NCBI GenBank assembly: GCA_900545495.1
Contig: UQZJ01000015.1
Span: 10,019 to 74,018, forward strand
DNA from: an uncultured Eubacteriales bacterium
Lineage (GTDB): Bacteria > Bacillota > Clostridia > Oscillospirales > Oscillospiraceae
Direction of reading: 5' to 3'
Length of the DNA: 64,000 nt
The first letter of the stretch is position 1, and every line of letters begins with the position of its first letter. The notes beneath the pieces were generated by a model that worked only from the letters and a program-made list of their open reading frames with translations, did no database searches and was not told where the DNA came from. Position numbers and translations under genes: made by a program. Of this stretch, positions 50,544 to 58,347 are shown in pieces.

Positions 50544-51602
50544 TTATTCGTCGAGCTTCCCGCGGGCGCGGAGGACGTCGTCGGCGGTGAGGGTCATCAG
50601 GTCGTCGCGGGTCACCGTCTCCAGCTTGGCGAGACGGTTATTCTGTGCCACCAGAATATGCTCGAAGATATTCCGGACACCGCGGGCGTTGCCGAAGCTG
50701 TCCCCGGCGGCGCTCTCCTCGGCGATGTAGTCCCGTACCAGCGGCTCCGCCTCCGGCGACAGGATGTACCCCTTGCCGCAGCGCATCTTGAAGATGGCCA
50801 CCAGCTCGTCCAGCGAGTAGTCCTCAAACAGCAGGAAACGGTTGAAGCGGGACTCCAGACCGGGGTTGGAGTGGATGAACTTGTCCATCAGGTCGGTGTA
50901 GCCCGCCACAATGACCACCAGATCGTCCCGGTGATCCTCCATGGCCTTCAGCAGGGTGTCGATGGCCTCCTGCCCGAAGTCGTTTTCGCTGCGGCCGTTG
51001 AGGGCATAGGCCTCGTCCACGAACAGCACGCCGCCCATGGCCTTCTCAATGACCTTCTGGGTCTTCAGGGCGGTCTGCCCCACATACCCTGCCACCAGAC
51101 CGCTGCGATCCACCTCCACCAGCTGGCCCTTGGACAGAATGCCCAGGCTTCGGTAGATGCGGGCCATCATACGGGCCATCATGGTCTTGCCGGTGCCGGG
51201 ATTGCCGGTGAACACCATATGCAGGGACATATCGGTGGTGGGCAGATCGTGCTGCTGGCGCAGCTTATAGACCTGCACCATGTTGATGAGGTTGTGTACC
51301 TCCTCCTTCACCACGCCCAGTCCGATGTAGCTGTCCAGCTCCGCCAGCAGATCCTCGATCTTCTCCGGCGGCGGCAGCTCCTCCTCGGCGGGCTTTTCGT
51401 CGCCGGGCTTGGCGGTGGCGGTGGGAGGCGTGTTCTTCCTCTCCGCGTCCTTGGCGGGCGCGGCGGGAGACTTGGGCGCGTCGCCGGTGATGTTCTCAAA
51501 GGGCGTGCCCCAGAAGTCGCTGTTCATGCGCTTCATGTTGTTCTCCGTCATGGAGCGGATCACGTCCAGCTGCTGGAGAATGATCTTGTCTTTCTTGTCC
51601 AT
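50544..51602 (-). CDS. AAA+ ATPase of the CbxX/SpoVK type
   Basis: A 352-residue ATPase. After a Pro/Ala/Lys-rich low-complexity N-terminus (to about 80) comes one AAA+ domain with GNPGTGKTMMARMMARIYR (Walker A), GGVLFVDEAYAL (Walker B), the pore-like segment GLVAGYVGQTA and the arginine-finger region GLESRFNRFL, then a small helical lid with NARGVRNIFEHI. This is the CbxX/CfqX family that includes the sporulation protein SpoVK. Last gene of the rpe operon, 12 bp after the Gx transporter gene. Confidence 0.9.
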   Translation of the reverse strand: MDKKDKIILQQLDVIRSMTENNMKRMNSDFWGTPFENITGDAPKSPAAPAKDAERKNTPPTATAKPGDEKPAEEELPPPEKIEDLLAELDSYIGLGVVKEEVHNLINMVQVYKLRQQHDLPTTDMSLHMVFTGNPGTGKTMMARMMARIYRSLGILSKGQLVEVDRSGLVAGYVGQTALKTQKVIEKAMGGVLFVDEAYALNGRSENDFGQEAIDTLLKAMEDHRDDLVVIVAGYTDLMDKFIHSNPGLESRFNRFLLFEDYSLDELVAIFKMRCGKGYILSPEAEPLVRDYIAEESAAGDSFGNARGVRNIFEHILVAQNNRLAKLETVTRDDLMTLTADDVLRARGKLDE

Positions 51603-51614
51603 AGAGTGACCTCC

Positions 51615-52127
51615 TCAGTGAGATAGGTGGATATTGCGCATGGCGCGGAACAGCAGACCGGCCACAAAGCCGGTGAGGGTGCCGGTGACCAGCGATACAG
51701 CCAGCAGGAAGGGCAGATAGCCCAGTACCATGGTATTGCCCAGTGTGATGACCGCCGCCGCCATCTGGCCGATGTTGTGGGCGGCGGCGCCGCCGATGGA
51801 CACGCCGTAGATGGACAGTCCCTTGCAGTGCTTGAGGGCAATCATCACCAGCATGGCGGTGAAGCCGCCCAGCAGACTGAACAGCAGCGCCGACAGATTG
51901 CCGGCAAATACGCCGCCCAGCAGACAGCGGGCTGTCAGGATGGTCAGCGCGGGGACGGCGCCCAGCTCGTAGAGAGCAAATACGGTGACGATGTTGGCAA
52001 GACCCAGCTTTACGCCGGGCAGCGGCACGATAAGCGTCACGGGAAACAGATTTTCCAGTGTGCTCAGACCCAGTGCCAATGCCGTCAGCACGGCGCACAG
52101 GGCGATAGAGCGGGGGTTCCGCTTCAC
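51615..52127 (-). CDS. Gx transporter family membrane protein (ECF S-component-like)
   Basis: A 170-residue protein with five or six membrane helices, often labelled heptaprenyl diphosphate synthase component I. Key segments are LFPVTLIVPLPGVKLGLANIV, ARCLLGGVFAGNLSALLFSLLGG and GAAAHNIGQM. The fold resembles the substrate-binding subunits of ECF transporters; the ligand is unknown. GTG 52127 follows aggaggt. It travels with the NusG domain II and ApbE genes in many anaerobes. Confidence 0.88.
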   Translation of the reverse strand: MKRNPRSIALCAVLTALALGLSTLENLFPVTLIVPLPGVKLGLANIVTVFALYELGAVPALTILTARCLLGGVFAGNLSALLFSLLGGFTAMLVMIALKHCKGLSIYGVSIGGAAAHNIGQMAAAVITLGNTMVLGYLPFLLAVSLVTGTLTGFVAGLLFRAMRNIHLSH

Positions 52128-52137
52128 GGCGCACCTC

Positions 52138-52551
52138 CTAACCCAGCACCGCGTCCACGGCGGACGAGGTGCTGACGATCGAGATGACCACCTGCGCCGG
52201 CAGGCACACGATGGACTGTCCCGCCTGCCGGATGACGCCGGTGTGGACGCAGTCCTGCCCGGGACAGTCGCTGTCGGAGACATATACGCCGCCATCGTTG
52301 ATCCGGACGGTCAGGTGGTAGACGCCGTCGTCCAGCGCCACCACCCGCTCCTTGTCGAAGCCGGGAATGTTGATGTCCTGACGGCAGACCTCCTGCCCGC
52401 GCTGGGTGATGACGACGGTGCGCTGACCTCCCTGCGCCTTGGGCAGGTAGAACAGCAGCGCCGTGACCACGGCCAGCGCGATGACCACGGCGGCCACCAG
52501 CGCGTCCAGCGGCTTAGGCCGCAGGCTGGGCTGTGAGGAGTTGGAAGTCAT
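52138..52551 (-). CDS. NusG domain II protein
   Basis: A 137-residue protein with one N-terminal membrane helix (about 15-37) and an extracytoplasmic NusG-domain-II fold containing VSDSDCPGQDCVHTG, a conserved Cys pair, and IVCLPAQVVI. Despite its name it is not a transcription factor. It is a regular neighbour of ApbE and Gx transporter genes, near RNF or related flavin-dependent membrane complexes. Its start overlaps apbE by 38 bp. Confidence 0.88.
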   Translation of the reverse strand: MTSNSSQPSLRPKPLDALVAAVVIALAVVTALLFYLPKAQGGQRTVVITQRGQEVCRQDINIPGFDKERVVALDDGVYHLTVRINDGGVYVSDSDCPGQDCVHTGVIRQAGQSIVCLPAQVVISIVSTSSAVDAVLG

Positions 52552-53533
52552 AGGCGCAGTCCTCCGGTTTTGTGATGGCGTCCGACAGGCCGGGAGTGTA
52601 CAGCAGACGGCCGTCGGCGGTGATGAGGATCAGCTCAAAGCCGCCGTGGGCGCGCCAGAAGGACACGGCCTCCTGCTCACCCATGACGTACAGAGCGGTG
52701 GAGTAGGCGTCCGCCGCCGTGCCGTCGTCAGAGATAATGGTGACGGACAGCAGATCACTGTCGGCGGGACATCCGGTGCGGGGGTCGAGGATATGCCGGT
52801 ACACCGTGCCGTCCTCGGCCTCGAAGTAGCGTTGGTAGCCGCCGGAGGTGACGGCGAAGCGGTCGGTGAGGGACACCATGGCGGCATAGCCGCTGTCGGC
52901 AGGATCCTGAATGCCCACGTTCCACGGTGTGCCGTCGGGCTTACTGCCGCAGACGTAGACGTTGCCGCCCAGCGATACCACGGCGGAGGTGACGCCGTGT
53001 GCGCGGAGGATGTCCGCCACCTGCTGGGAGGCGTAGCCCTTGGCGATGCCGCCCAGATCCACGGCACAGCCCGCGTCCAGCGTGACGGCGTCGTCCATGT
53101 GGACGTGCTCACCGCCCACCAGCGGCAGCAGCGCGTCGATCTCCTCCTGTGAGGGGACGCGGGGCGCGTCGGAGGTGATGCCCCACAGCGCCACCAGCGG
53201 CGCGACGGTCATGTCGAAGGTGCCGCCCGTCTCGTCGGAGAGGGTCAGCGCCCGCTCCAGAAGCGCCCGCGTCTCCGGCTGCACCACCACGGCCTCTCCG
53301 GCGTTGAGCCGGCTGACGTCGCTGGTGTCGATGGTGCGGGAGAGGGTGGCCTCCAGCCGGTTGATCTCCCGGGAGGCGGCGGTCAGCGCCTCGTCGGCGC
53401 TGTCGCCGTAGGCGGCAAGGGTCATGTAGGTGTCCATGGCGAACAGGGATATCTCCTGCGGCTTCTCTGCGCCGCAGGCGGTGAGTGCCAGCGCCGTCAG
53501 ACAGGCCAGCAGCAGGCAGGTAAGGCGTTTCAC
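52514..53533 (-). CDS. apbE: FAD:protein FMN transferase ApbE (lipoprotein)
   Basis: A 339-residue lipoprotein (signal ending LALTAC, Cys20) that attaches FMN to Thr or Ser of membrane redox proteins. Motifs: FAMDTYMTLAAYG, SDVSRLNAGE, GGTFDMTVAPLVALWG, DLGGIAKGYASQQV, the FAD-binding SLGGNVYVCG and HILDPRTGCPA. GTG start overlapping recR by 4 bp. Its flavoprotein target, such as RNF or NQR subunits, is not in the window. Confidence 0.94.
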   Translation of the reverse strand: MKRLTCLLLACLTALALTACGAEKPQEISLFAMDTYMTLAAYGDSADEALTAASREINRLEATLSRTIDTSDVSRLNAGEAVVVQPETRALLERALTLSDETGGTFDMTVAPLVALWGITSDAPRVPSQEEIDALLPLVGGEHVHMDDAVTLDAGCAVDLGGIAKGYASQQVADILRAHGVTSAVVSLGGNVYVCGSKPDGTPWNVGIQDPADSGYAAMVSLTDRFAVTSGGYQRYFEAEDGTVYRHILDPRTGCPADSDLLSVTIISDDGTAADAYSTALYVMGEQEAVSFWRAHGGFELILITADGRLLYTPGLSDAITKPEDCAYDFQLLTAQPAA

Positions 53534-54129
53534 AGCTCCCGCCGCCCTTCCAGCGCCCGCATCAGCGTGGCATCGTCGGCAAATTCCAGATGGCCGCCCA
53601 CGGGGATGCCGTAGGCCAGCCGCGTGACCTTTACGCCGAAGGGCTTCAGCAGCCGGGCGATATACAGCGCCGTGGCCTCGCCCTCGGTGTCGGGATTGGT
53701 GGCCATGATGACCTCCTCGATGCCGCCCTGCGCCACCCGATCCAGCAGGGACTTGATGTGCAGGTCGTCCGGCCCCACATGGTTCATGGGGGACAGCACG
53801 CCGTGGAGGACGTGGTAGCGCCCCCGGTACTCCCGGCTGCGCTCAATGGCGATGACGTCCCGGGGGTCTGCCACCACGCAGATGGTGGCGTCGTCCCGCT
53901 TGGCGTCGGCGCAGATGGGACACAGACCTCCGGCGGTCAGGTTCTGACACACGGGACACAGGGTAACACTGCGCTTGGCGTCGGTAATGGCGTCGGCAAA
54001 GGTCTGCGCCTCCTCGGTGGGCAGGCTCAGCACATGAAACGCCAGGCGCTGGGCGGATTTATAGCCCACGCCGGGCAGCTTGGCAAATTGTTCCACCAGC
54101 TTTTCCAGCGGAGCGGGGAAGTATTCCAT
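53530..54129 (-). CDS. recR: Recombination protein RecR
   Basis: A 199-residue RecR: helix-hairpin-helix LPGVGYKSAQRLAFHVL, a four-Cys zinc finger (CPVCQNLTAGGLCPICAD), a Toprim domain (CVVADPRDVIAIE, ATNPDTEGEATALYIARLL) and a C-terminal Walker-like end. It loads RecA in gap repair with RecO. dnaX, its common neighbour, is absent here; instead rpe lies 5 bp upstream. Confidence 0.95.
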   Translation of the reverse strand: MEYFPAPLEKLVEQFAKLPGVGYKSAQRLAFHVLSLPTEEAQTFADAITDAKRSVTLCPVCQNLTAGGLCPICADAKRDDATICVVADPRDVIAIERSREYRGRYHVLHGVLSPMNHVGPDDLHIKSLLDRVAQGGIEEVIMATNPDTEGEATALYIARLLKPFGVKVTRLAYGIPVGGHLEFADDATLMRALEGRREL

Positions 54130-54134
54130 GGCGT

Positions 54135-54779
54135 TTACCCTCTCAGTGCGGCGATGGTGGCGGGGATGTCGGCGGCCTTGTACACGGCGGAGCCGGCCAC
54201 CAGCACGTTGGCGCCGGAGGCGATGCACAGCTTGCAGGTCTGGGTGTCCACACCGCCGTCCACCTCCAGCTCGCAGGCGGGGTTCATGGCGTCGATATAG
54301 CCCCGGATGGTCTGCACCTTGGGCATCATGTCGGCCATGAATTTCTGGCCGCCGAAGCCAGGCTCCACGGTCATGACCAGAATCAGCTCCACCTTGTCAA
54401 TAAAGGGCAGCACGGCGCTGGCAGGAGTCTTGGGCTTCACCACCACACCGGCCTTTTTGCCCTTGGCGTGGATCTTGTCGATGGCGGCGAGGATATTCTC
54501 CTCGGTGTCCGCCTCTACATGGCAGGTGATCAGGTCGCCGCCGGCGTCGCAGAACTGCTCCACATAGCGGACGGGGCGGTCGATCATCAGATGGACGTCC
54601 AGCGGCAGAGTGGTGGTGGGCCGGATGGACTTCACCACGGGGATGCCGATGGAAATATTGGGTACGAACAGACCGTCCATCACATCCACATGGACGTAAT
54701 CAGCGGAGGAAATGGCGGCGATGTCGCGGGCCAGATGAGCAAAGTCTGCGGATAGGATGGAGGGGGCGATCTTGATCAT
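54135..54779 (-). CDS. rpe: Ribulose-phosphate 3-epimerase
   Basis: A 214-residue TIM-barrel epimerase of the pentose phosphate route. IKIAPSILSADFAHLARDI, the metal and substrate residues in HVDVMDGLFVPNIS, LDVHLMIDRP, VMTVEPGFGGQ and ELEVDGGVD are all present. Start at MIKIAP has aaggaag upstream. First gene of the six-gene operon, behind an unusually long leader. Confidence 0.95.
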   Translation of the reverse strand: MIKIAPSILSADFAHLARDIAAISSADYVHVDVMDGLFVPNISIGIPVVKSIRPTTTLPLDVHLMIDRPVRYVEQFCDAGGDLITCHVEADTEENILAAIDKIHAKGKKAGVVVKPKTPASAVLPFIDKVELILVMTVEPGFGGQKFMADMMPKVQTIRGYIDAMNPACELEVDGGVDTQTCKLCIASGANVLVAGSAVYKAADIPATIAALRG

Positions 54780-54957
54780 GGAGCAACTTCCTTTCGGCCG
54801 CACGGCGGGTACCGGGGCGGCATAGTATAAAACGTGCAGGCGGCCGCATATCTGTGCGGAAAGCGCAGCCGGTTTCGCCCGCCAGCGGACTGCCTGCCGT
54901 GCGCCCGGACAGAGCCGGCTCTGCCGGCTCGTCCGGAGCGGATACGATATCTATCCT
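54780..54957 (-). other. Long structured leader of the rpe operon
   Basis: The predicted transcript start is near 54951, giving about 170 untranslated bases. Two features stand out: cgcacggc (54799-54806) can pair with gccgtgcg (54896-54903), closing the leader next to the ribosome site, and a GC-rich palindrome spans 54905-54935 (gagccgg / ccggctc). No T-run terminator is seen. Confidence 0.45.
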
Positions 54958-54986
54958 ATTATACACGGTGCGGTGTGGGTTTGCAA
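54958..54986 (-). promoter_or_regulatory. Promoter of the rpe-recR-apbE operon
   Basis: On the minus strand TTGCAA (54986-54981), 17 bases, TATAAT (54963-54958). Confidence 0.8.
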
Positions 54987-55042
54987 GGCTGCCGGACGCC
55001 CTGTGCAAATTTGTCCAATTTGTGAATTTTCCATAAAGGGGC

Positions 55043-55071
55043 TTTACCTTTGCGGACTTTTCCTGTAAAAT
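55043..55071 (+). promoter_or_regulatory. Promoter of the zinc-ribbon membrane protein gene
   Basis: TTTACC (55043-55048), 17 bases, TAAAAT (55066-55071), 39 bases before the start codon. Confidence 0.65.
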
Positions 55072-55110
55072 GACGCTTTGAGATAACACGGCAGGGGGAC
55101 AGTCTTCCGT

Positions 55111-55536
55111 ATGAGCTTTCTGAAAAAAATCGGCAATGCGCTGGCGCGCTTCATGTACGGACGCAACGGCGCGGATCAGTTGGGACTGACCACCATCTGG
55201 GCAGTGCTTTTGCTGGATGTGGTCAATATGTTTATCCGGCAGCAGACCGTCCACCTGATCATCAGCTTCCTGTCCACGGTGCTGCTGGTCATCGCGGTCT
55301 ACCGCGTGTTCTCCCGGAATCTGCAAAAGCGCCGGGCGGAGAACGCCCGCTTTCTGGAGAAGGTGTGGTGGCCGATCAAGCGCCGCGCTGCCGGTAATAA
55401 GCAGCAGCGGACGGACAAGGAGCACAAGTATTTCACCTGCCCCAACTGCCGGACGGTGTGCCGCGTGCCGCGGGGCAAGGGAAAGATCGTCATCACCTGC
55501 CCCAAGTGCGGCAGCGAGATCCACGGCAAAAGCTGA
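55111..55536 (+). CDS. Membrane protein with C-terminal zinc ribbon
   Basis: A 141-residue protein with two membrane helices (about 25-70) and a cytosolic C-terminal zinc ribbon, CPNCRTVCRVPRGKGKIVI then CPKCGSEI. The ribbon is like that of bacterial single-ribbon proteins of unknown role. A weak aggggga precedes the ATG. It stands alone between promoter and terminator. Confidence 0.8.
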   Translation: MSFLKKIGNALARFMYGRNGADQLGLTTIWAVLLLDVVNMFIRQQTVHLIISFLSTVLLVIAVYRVFSRNLQKRRAENARFLEKVWWPIKRRAAGNKQQRTDKEHKYFTCPNCRTVCRVPRGKGKIVITCPKCGSEIHGKS

Positions 55537-55540
55537 ATAA

Positions 55541-55550
55541 GTTGACATAA
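55541..55550 (+). repeat. GTTKACATAA motif copy 8
   Basis: Exact GTTGACATAA between the stop of the zinc-ribbon gene and its terminator, running into the first bases of the hairpin. Confidence 0.6.
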
Positions 55551-55588
55551 AAGCAGCCCTCCGGCGTGAGCCGGAGGGCTGCTTTTAT
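55547..55588. terminator. Bidirectional terminator
   Basis: A perfect 19-bp stem (ataaaagcagccctccggc / gccggagggctgcttttat, loop gtga) between the zinc-ribbon gene and the converging ABC operon. Confidence 0.93.
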
Positions 55589-55605
55589 GCAGTGCTGCGG
55601 GGGGA

Positions 55606-56355
55606 TCACAGCACCTTGCTGAGGAAGTCCTGAAGCCGGGGATCCTTGGGGTGATCGAAGATATCGGCGGGAGCGCCTTCCTCCAGGATCCTGCCGTCGG
55701 CCATGAATACCACCCGGTCTGCCACTTCCCGGGCAAAGCCCATCTCGTGGGTGACGACGGCCATAGTCATGCCATCCTTGGCCAGATCCCGCATGAGATC
55801 CAGCACCTCGCCCACCATCTCCGGATCCAGCGCGGAGGTGGGCTCGTCGAACAGCATGACCTCCGGATCCATGGCCAGTGCCCGGACGATTGCGATCCGC
55901 TGCTTCTGACCGCCGGAGAGCATATTGGGATAGGTGTCCGCCTTGTCCGCAAGGCCGATGCGCTCCAGCAGAGCCATGGCCTGCGCCTTGGCCTCTGCGG
56001 GGGTCTTCTTTTTCAGAGTGACCGGCGCCATGGTGATATTTTGCAGCACCGTCTTGTGGGGGAACAGGTTGAAGTGCTGGAACACCATGCCCATCTTCTG
56101 CCGGTGCAGGTCGATGTTCACCGACTTGCCGGCAAGGTCTGCGCCGTCGAAAAAGATAGCGCCGGAGGTGGGCTGCTCCAGCAGATTCAGGCTGCGCAGC
56201 AGCGTGGACTTGCCGGAGCCGGAGGGGCCGATGATGGCCACCACCTCGCCGCGGCGGATGTCCAGATCACAGTCGTTCAGAGCGTGAACAGCGCCGTGGT
56301 CGTACTCCTTGACCAGATGCTGCACGGAGATCAGAATATCATTGTTTGTCGCCAC
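55606..56355 (-). CDS. Polar amino acid ABC transporter, ATP-binding subunit
   Basis: A 249-residue GlnQ-type ATPase: Walker A GPSGSGKSTLLRSLNLLE, Q-loop FQHFNLFPH, signature LSGGQKQR, Walker B VMLFDEPTSALDPEM, and the switch His in VVTHEMGFA. GTG 56355 follows aaaggagg and overlaps the permease gene by 17 bp. Last gene of the operon. Confidence 0.95.
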   Translation of the reverse strand: MATNNDILISVQHLVKEYDHGAVHALNDCDLDIRRGEVVAIIGPSGSGKSTLLRSLNLLEQPTSGAIFFDGADLAGKSVNIDLHRQKMGMVFQHFNLFPHKTVLQNITMAPVTLKKKTPAEAKAQAMALLERIGLADKADTYPNMLSGGQKQRIAIVRALAMDPEVMLFDEPTSALDPEMVGEVLDLMRDLAKDGMTMAVVTHEMGFAREVADRVVFMADGRILEEGAPADIFDHPKDPRLQDFLSKVL

Positions 56356-57070
56356 GGCGCATCCTCCTTTCAATGGCCTCAATGCCCTTGGAGGCCGGGT
56401 AGTTGATGCAGAAATAGACCAGCGCCGCCAGTGTGTAGGGCGCCAGCGAGATGCCGGTGGAGCCGGCGATGGTCTTGGCGGCGAACATCATCTCCGCCAT
56501 GCCCAGCACCGAGCAGATGGAGGATTCCTTGACCATGGTCACCAGCTCGTTGGCCAGCGCGGGCAGCACGTTCTTGATGGCCTGGGGCAGCACCACCAGA
56601 CGCATGGACTGCCAGTTGCTCAGACCCAGCGAGCGGGCGGCCTCCATCTGGCCCTTATCCACCGCCAGAATACCGGCGCGGAAGATCTCCGCCACATAGG
56701 CCGAGCTGTTCAGCGCCAGCGCCACCACGCCGGGGATGAACCGGCTGATGTCCACGAAGCCGAACAGCGTCAGCCGGGGCAGAGAGATGGCGTAGAACAG
56801 GCCGTAGTAGATGATGGACAGCTGCACCAGCATAGGGGTGGAGCGGAACACGGCGATATACGCCCCAGACAGCCACCGGACGGGCTTGACCTTGCTCAGA
56901 CGCATCAGCGCCAGCAGCAGGGCGGGGATCACCGCCAGCAGCACGGACACCACCGCCAGCAGCAGCGTGTACTCGATGCCGCGGACGAAGGCTGTGCCGT
57001 ACTTGGGCAGGAAAGAGAAATTAAAGAAATCGGAGGGGCGCATATCCGTGAACAGGCTGCTCCACCACAT
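56339..57070 (-). CDS. Polar amino acid ABC transporter, permease
   Basis: A 243-residue HisM/GlnP-type permease with five or six membrane helices and the family segments RGIEYTLLLAVVSVLLAV, FRSTPMLVQLSIIYYGL and the EAA loop EAARSLGLSNWQSMRLVVLPQA, here split by me only in quoting. One permease gene suggests a homodimer. Encoded between the binding protein and ATPase genes. Confidence 0.94.
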   Translation of the reverse strand: MWWSSLFTDMRPSDFFNFSFLPKYGTAFVRGIEYTLLLAVVSVLLAVIPALLLALMRLSKVKPVRWLSGAYIAVFRSTPMLVQLSIIYYGLFYAISLPRLTLFGFVDISRFIPGVVALALNSSAYVAEIFRAGILAVDKGQMEAARSLGLSNWQSMRLVVLPQAIKNVLPALANELVTMVKESSICSVLGMAEMMFAAKTIAGSTGISLAPYTLAALVYFCINYPASKGIEAIERRMRRGDKQ

Positions 57071-57174
57071 ACGCGGTCAGTCCTTTCTGTACAGGTTTTT
57101 CATGCCGGGAGACGCGCGAAAGTGCAAAGTCGCGGACGGCTTTGCACTACGCGCATAGGAAGGGAGTGAGGGGA

Positions 57175-57999
57175 TCAATCAGCGGTAACATTTACGGCCA
57201 CATCAGCCAGCTTGCCGGCGTCCGCGATGAAGGTCTCCAGCATATTTGCCTCGTTCATCTTGGCGATGGCGGCGTTGATGGCGGGCAGCAGGCCCTTGGG
57301 GTCACCCTTGGCCACGGCGACGCAGTAGGGGGTTGCTTCGCCCAGCTCGGCGGAGGCGTCAGCGATGACCAGATCGGGGTTGGAGGCGGCATACTCCTTG
57401 GCCACGCCGCCGTCCACCAGAATGGCGTCCACCTTGTCATACACCAGCTCGTTCACCAGATCCAGCACGGATTGCAGGGCCACGGGGGTCACACCCTCCA
57501 TCTCGTTGACCATGTCCAGCTTGGTGGTGGCGGTCTGTGCGCCCACGGACTTGCCGTTCAGATCGGCCAGCGTCTTGTACTGGTCGGCCTTGTCCGTCTT
57601 CACCAGAATGGCGGGGGGTACGTCGGTGTAGTAGGGGTCGGAGAAGTCGGCGTTCTCCAGACGCTCGGGGGTGGCCTCCATGGCCGCCAGCACGATGTCG
57701 AAGTCGCCCTTATCCAGAGAGGGCAGCAGGTAATCAAAGCCCATGTTCTCGACCTGAAGGGTCAGGCCCATCTCGTCGGCGATGTACTTGGCCACAGAGA
57801 CGTCGATGCCGCCGTAGACCATCTCGCCGCTGTCATCGGGGTACATGAACTCAAAGGGGGCGTAGTCGGCGCTGGTGCCAAACACCAGCTCGGTCTTTGC
57901 GGTGTCGTTGTCGGTGTTGCCGTCGTTTGCCTTCTCGCCGCAGGCCGCCAGGCTCAGCGCCATGACCAGTGCCAACAGCATTGCGATCATTTTCTTCAT
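57175..57999 (-). CDS. Amino acid ABC transporter, substrate-binding lipoprotein
   Basis: A 274-residue binding protein of family 3: signal ending SLAAC (Cys20), then a Lys/Asp/Asn-rich linker, TSADYAPFEFMYPDDSGEM, GIDVSVAKYIADEMG, LDKGDFDIVLAAMEATPERL, VGAQTATTKLDMV and AKGDPKGLLPAINAAI. The TATT motif and the Asp in GGID contact the amino group of the ligand in relatives. Ligand not certain; an ArgR-like site upstream hints at arginine or a basic amino acid. First gene of the operon. Confidence 0.93.
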   Translation of the reverse strand: MKKMIAMLLALVMALSLAACGEKANDGNTDNDTAKTELVFGTSADYAPFEFMYPDDSGEMVYGGIDVSVAKYIADEMGLTLQVENMGFDYLLPSLDKGDFDIVLAAMEATPERLENADFSDPYYTDVPPAILVKTDKADQYKTLADLNGKSVGAQTATTKLDMVNEMEGVTPVALQSVLDLVNELVYDKVDAILVDGGVAKEYAASNPDLVIADASAELGEATPYCVAVAKGDPKGLLPAINAAIAKMNEANMLETFIADAGKLADVAVNVTAD

Positions 58000-58090
58000 G
58001 ATAGATACTTCCTTTCGTATTCTTATGGTTCTATACCGGGTATCCGGTGGATAGACGGTGTGTGGGAGGTGTTCCCTCCTGATGGTGACT

Positions 58091-58119
58091 ATCATACGCC
58101 GAGGGTGTATAAATGTCAA
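58091..58119 (-). promoter_or_regulatory. Promoter of the amino acid ABC operon
   Basis: On the minus strand TTGACA (58119-58114), 17 bases, TATGAT (58096-58091), a near-consensus promoter. Two direct tgtataaat repeats (58106-58114 and 58128-58136) are 22 bases apart, one within the spacer and -35 and one just upstream, a likely regulator site. Confidence 0.85.
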
Positions 58120-58233
58120 GCGCAAAATGTATAAATTTCCACCGCAAGAACGGATTTTGTACAAATCGACGCGAAATAGATGGGGAACGAGGCGGCAAAA
58201 GGGGCGTAATGACGAAAAGCTATGATGCATAAC

Positions 58234-58247
58234 TGAATAAATATACA
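58234..58247. promoter_or_regulatory. ArgR-box-like site
   Basis: TGAATAAATATACA matches 13 of 14 positions of the ArgR/AhrC half-operator TGAATWWWWATTCA. A weaker TATGAATACAT follows at 58257. It lies about 115 bases upstream of the ABC promoter. Confidence 0.4.
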
Positions 58248-58267
58248 AATATGCAGTATGAATACAT

Positions 58268-58300
58268 AAAGGCAGACCGGCTTGAGGCCGGTCTGCCTTT
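58268..58300 (-). terminator. Terminator of the NlpC/P60 gene
   Basis: A perfect 14-bp stem (aaaggcagaccggc / gccggtctgccttt, loop ttgag) downstream of the hydrolase gene on the minus strand. Confidence 0.8.
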
Positions 58301-58347
58301 AGAGAGGGGGGGGATGAAGAAGACGATTTTAATGTACCGCAGATGCG

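Noticed and set aside
51615..52127. Annotation as heptaprenyl diphosphate synthase subunit
   Set aside because: The protein is all membrane helices with no prenyl-synthase aspartate motifs. The name is carried over in databases; a Gx transporter-type protein fits better.
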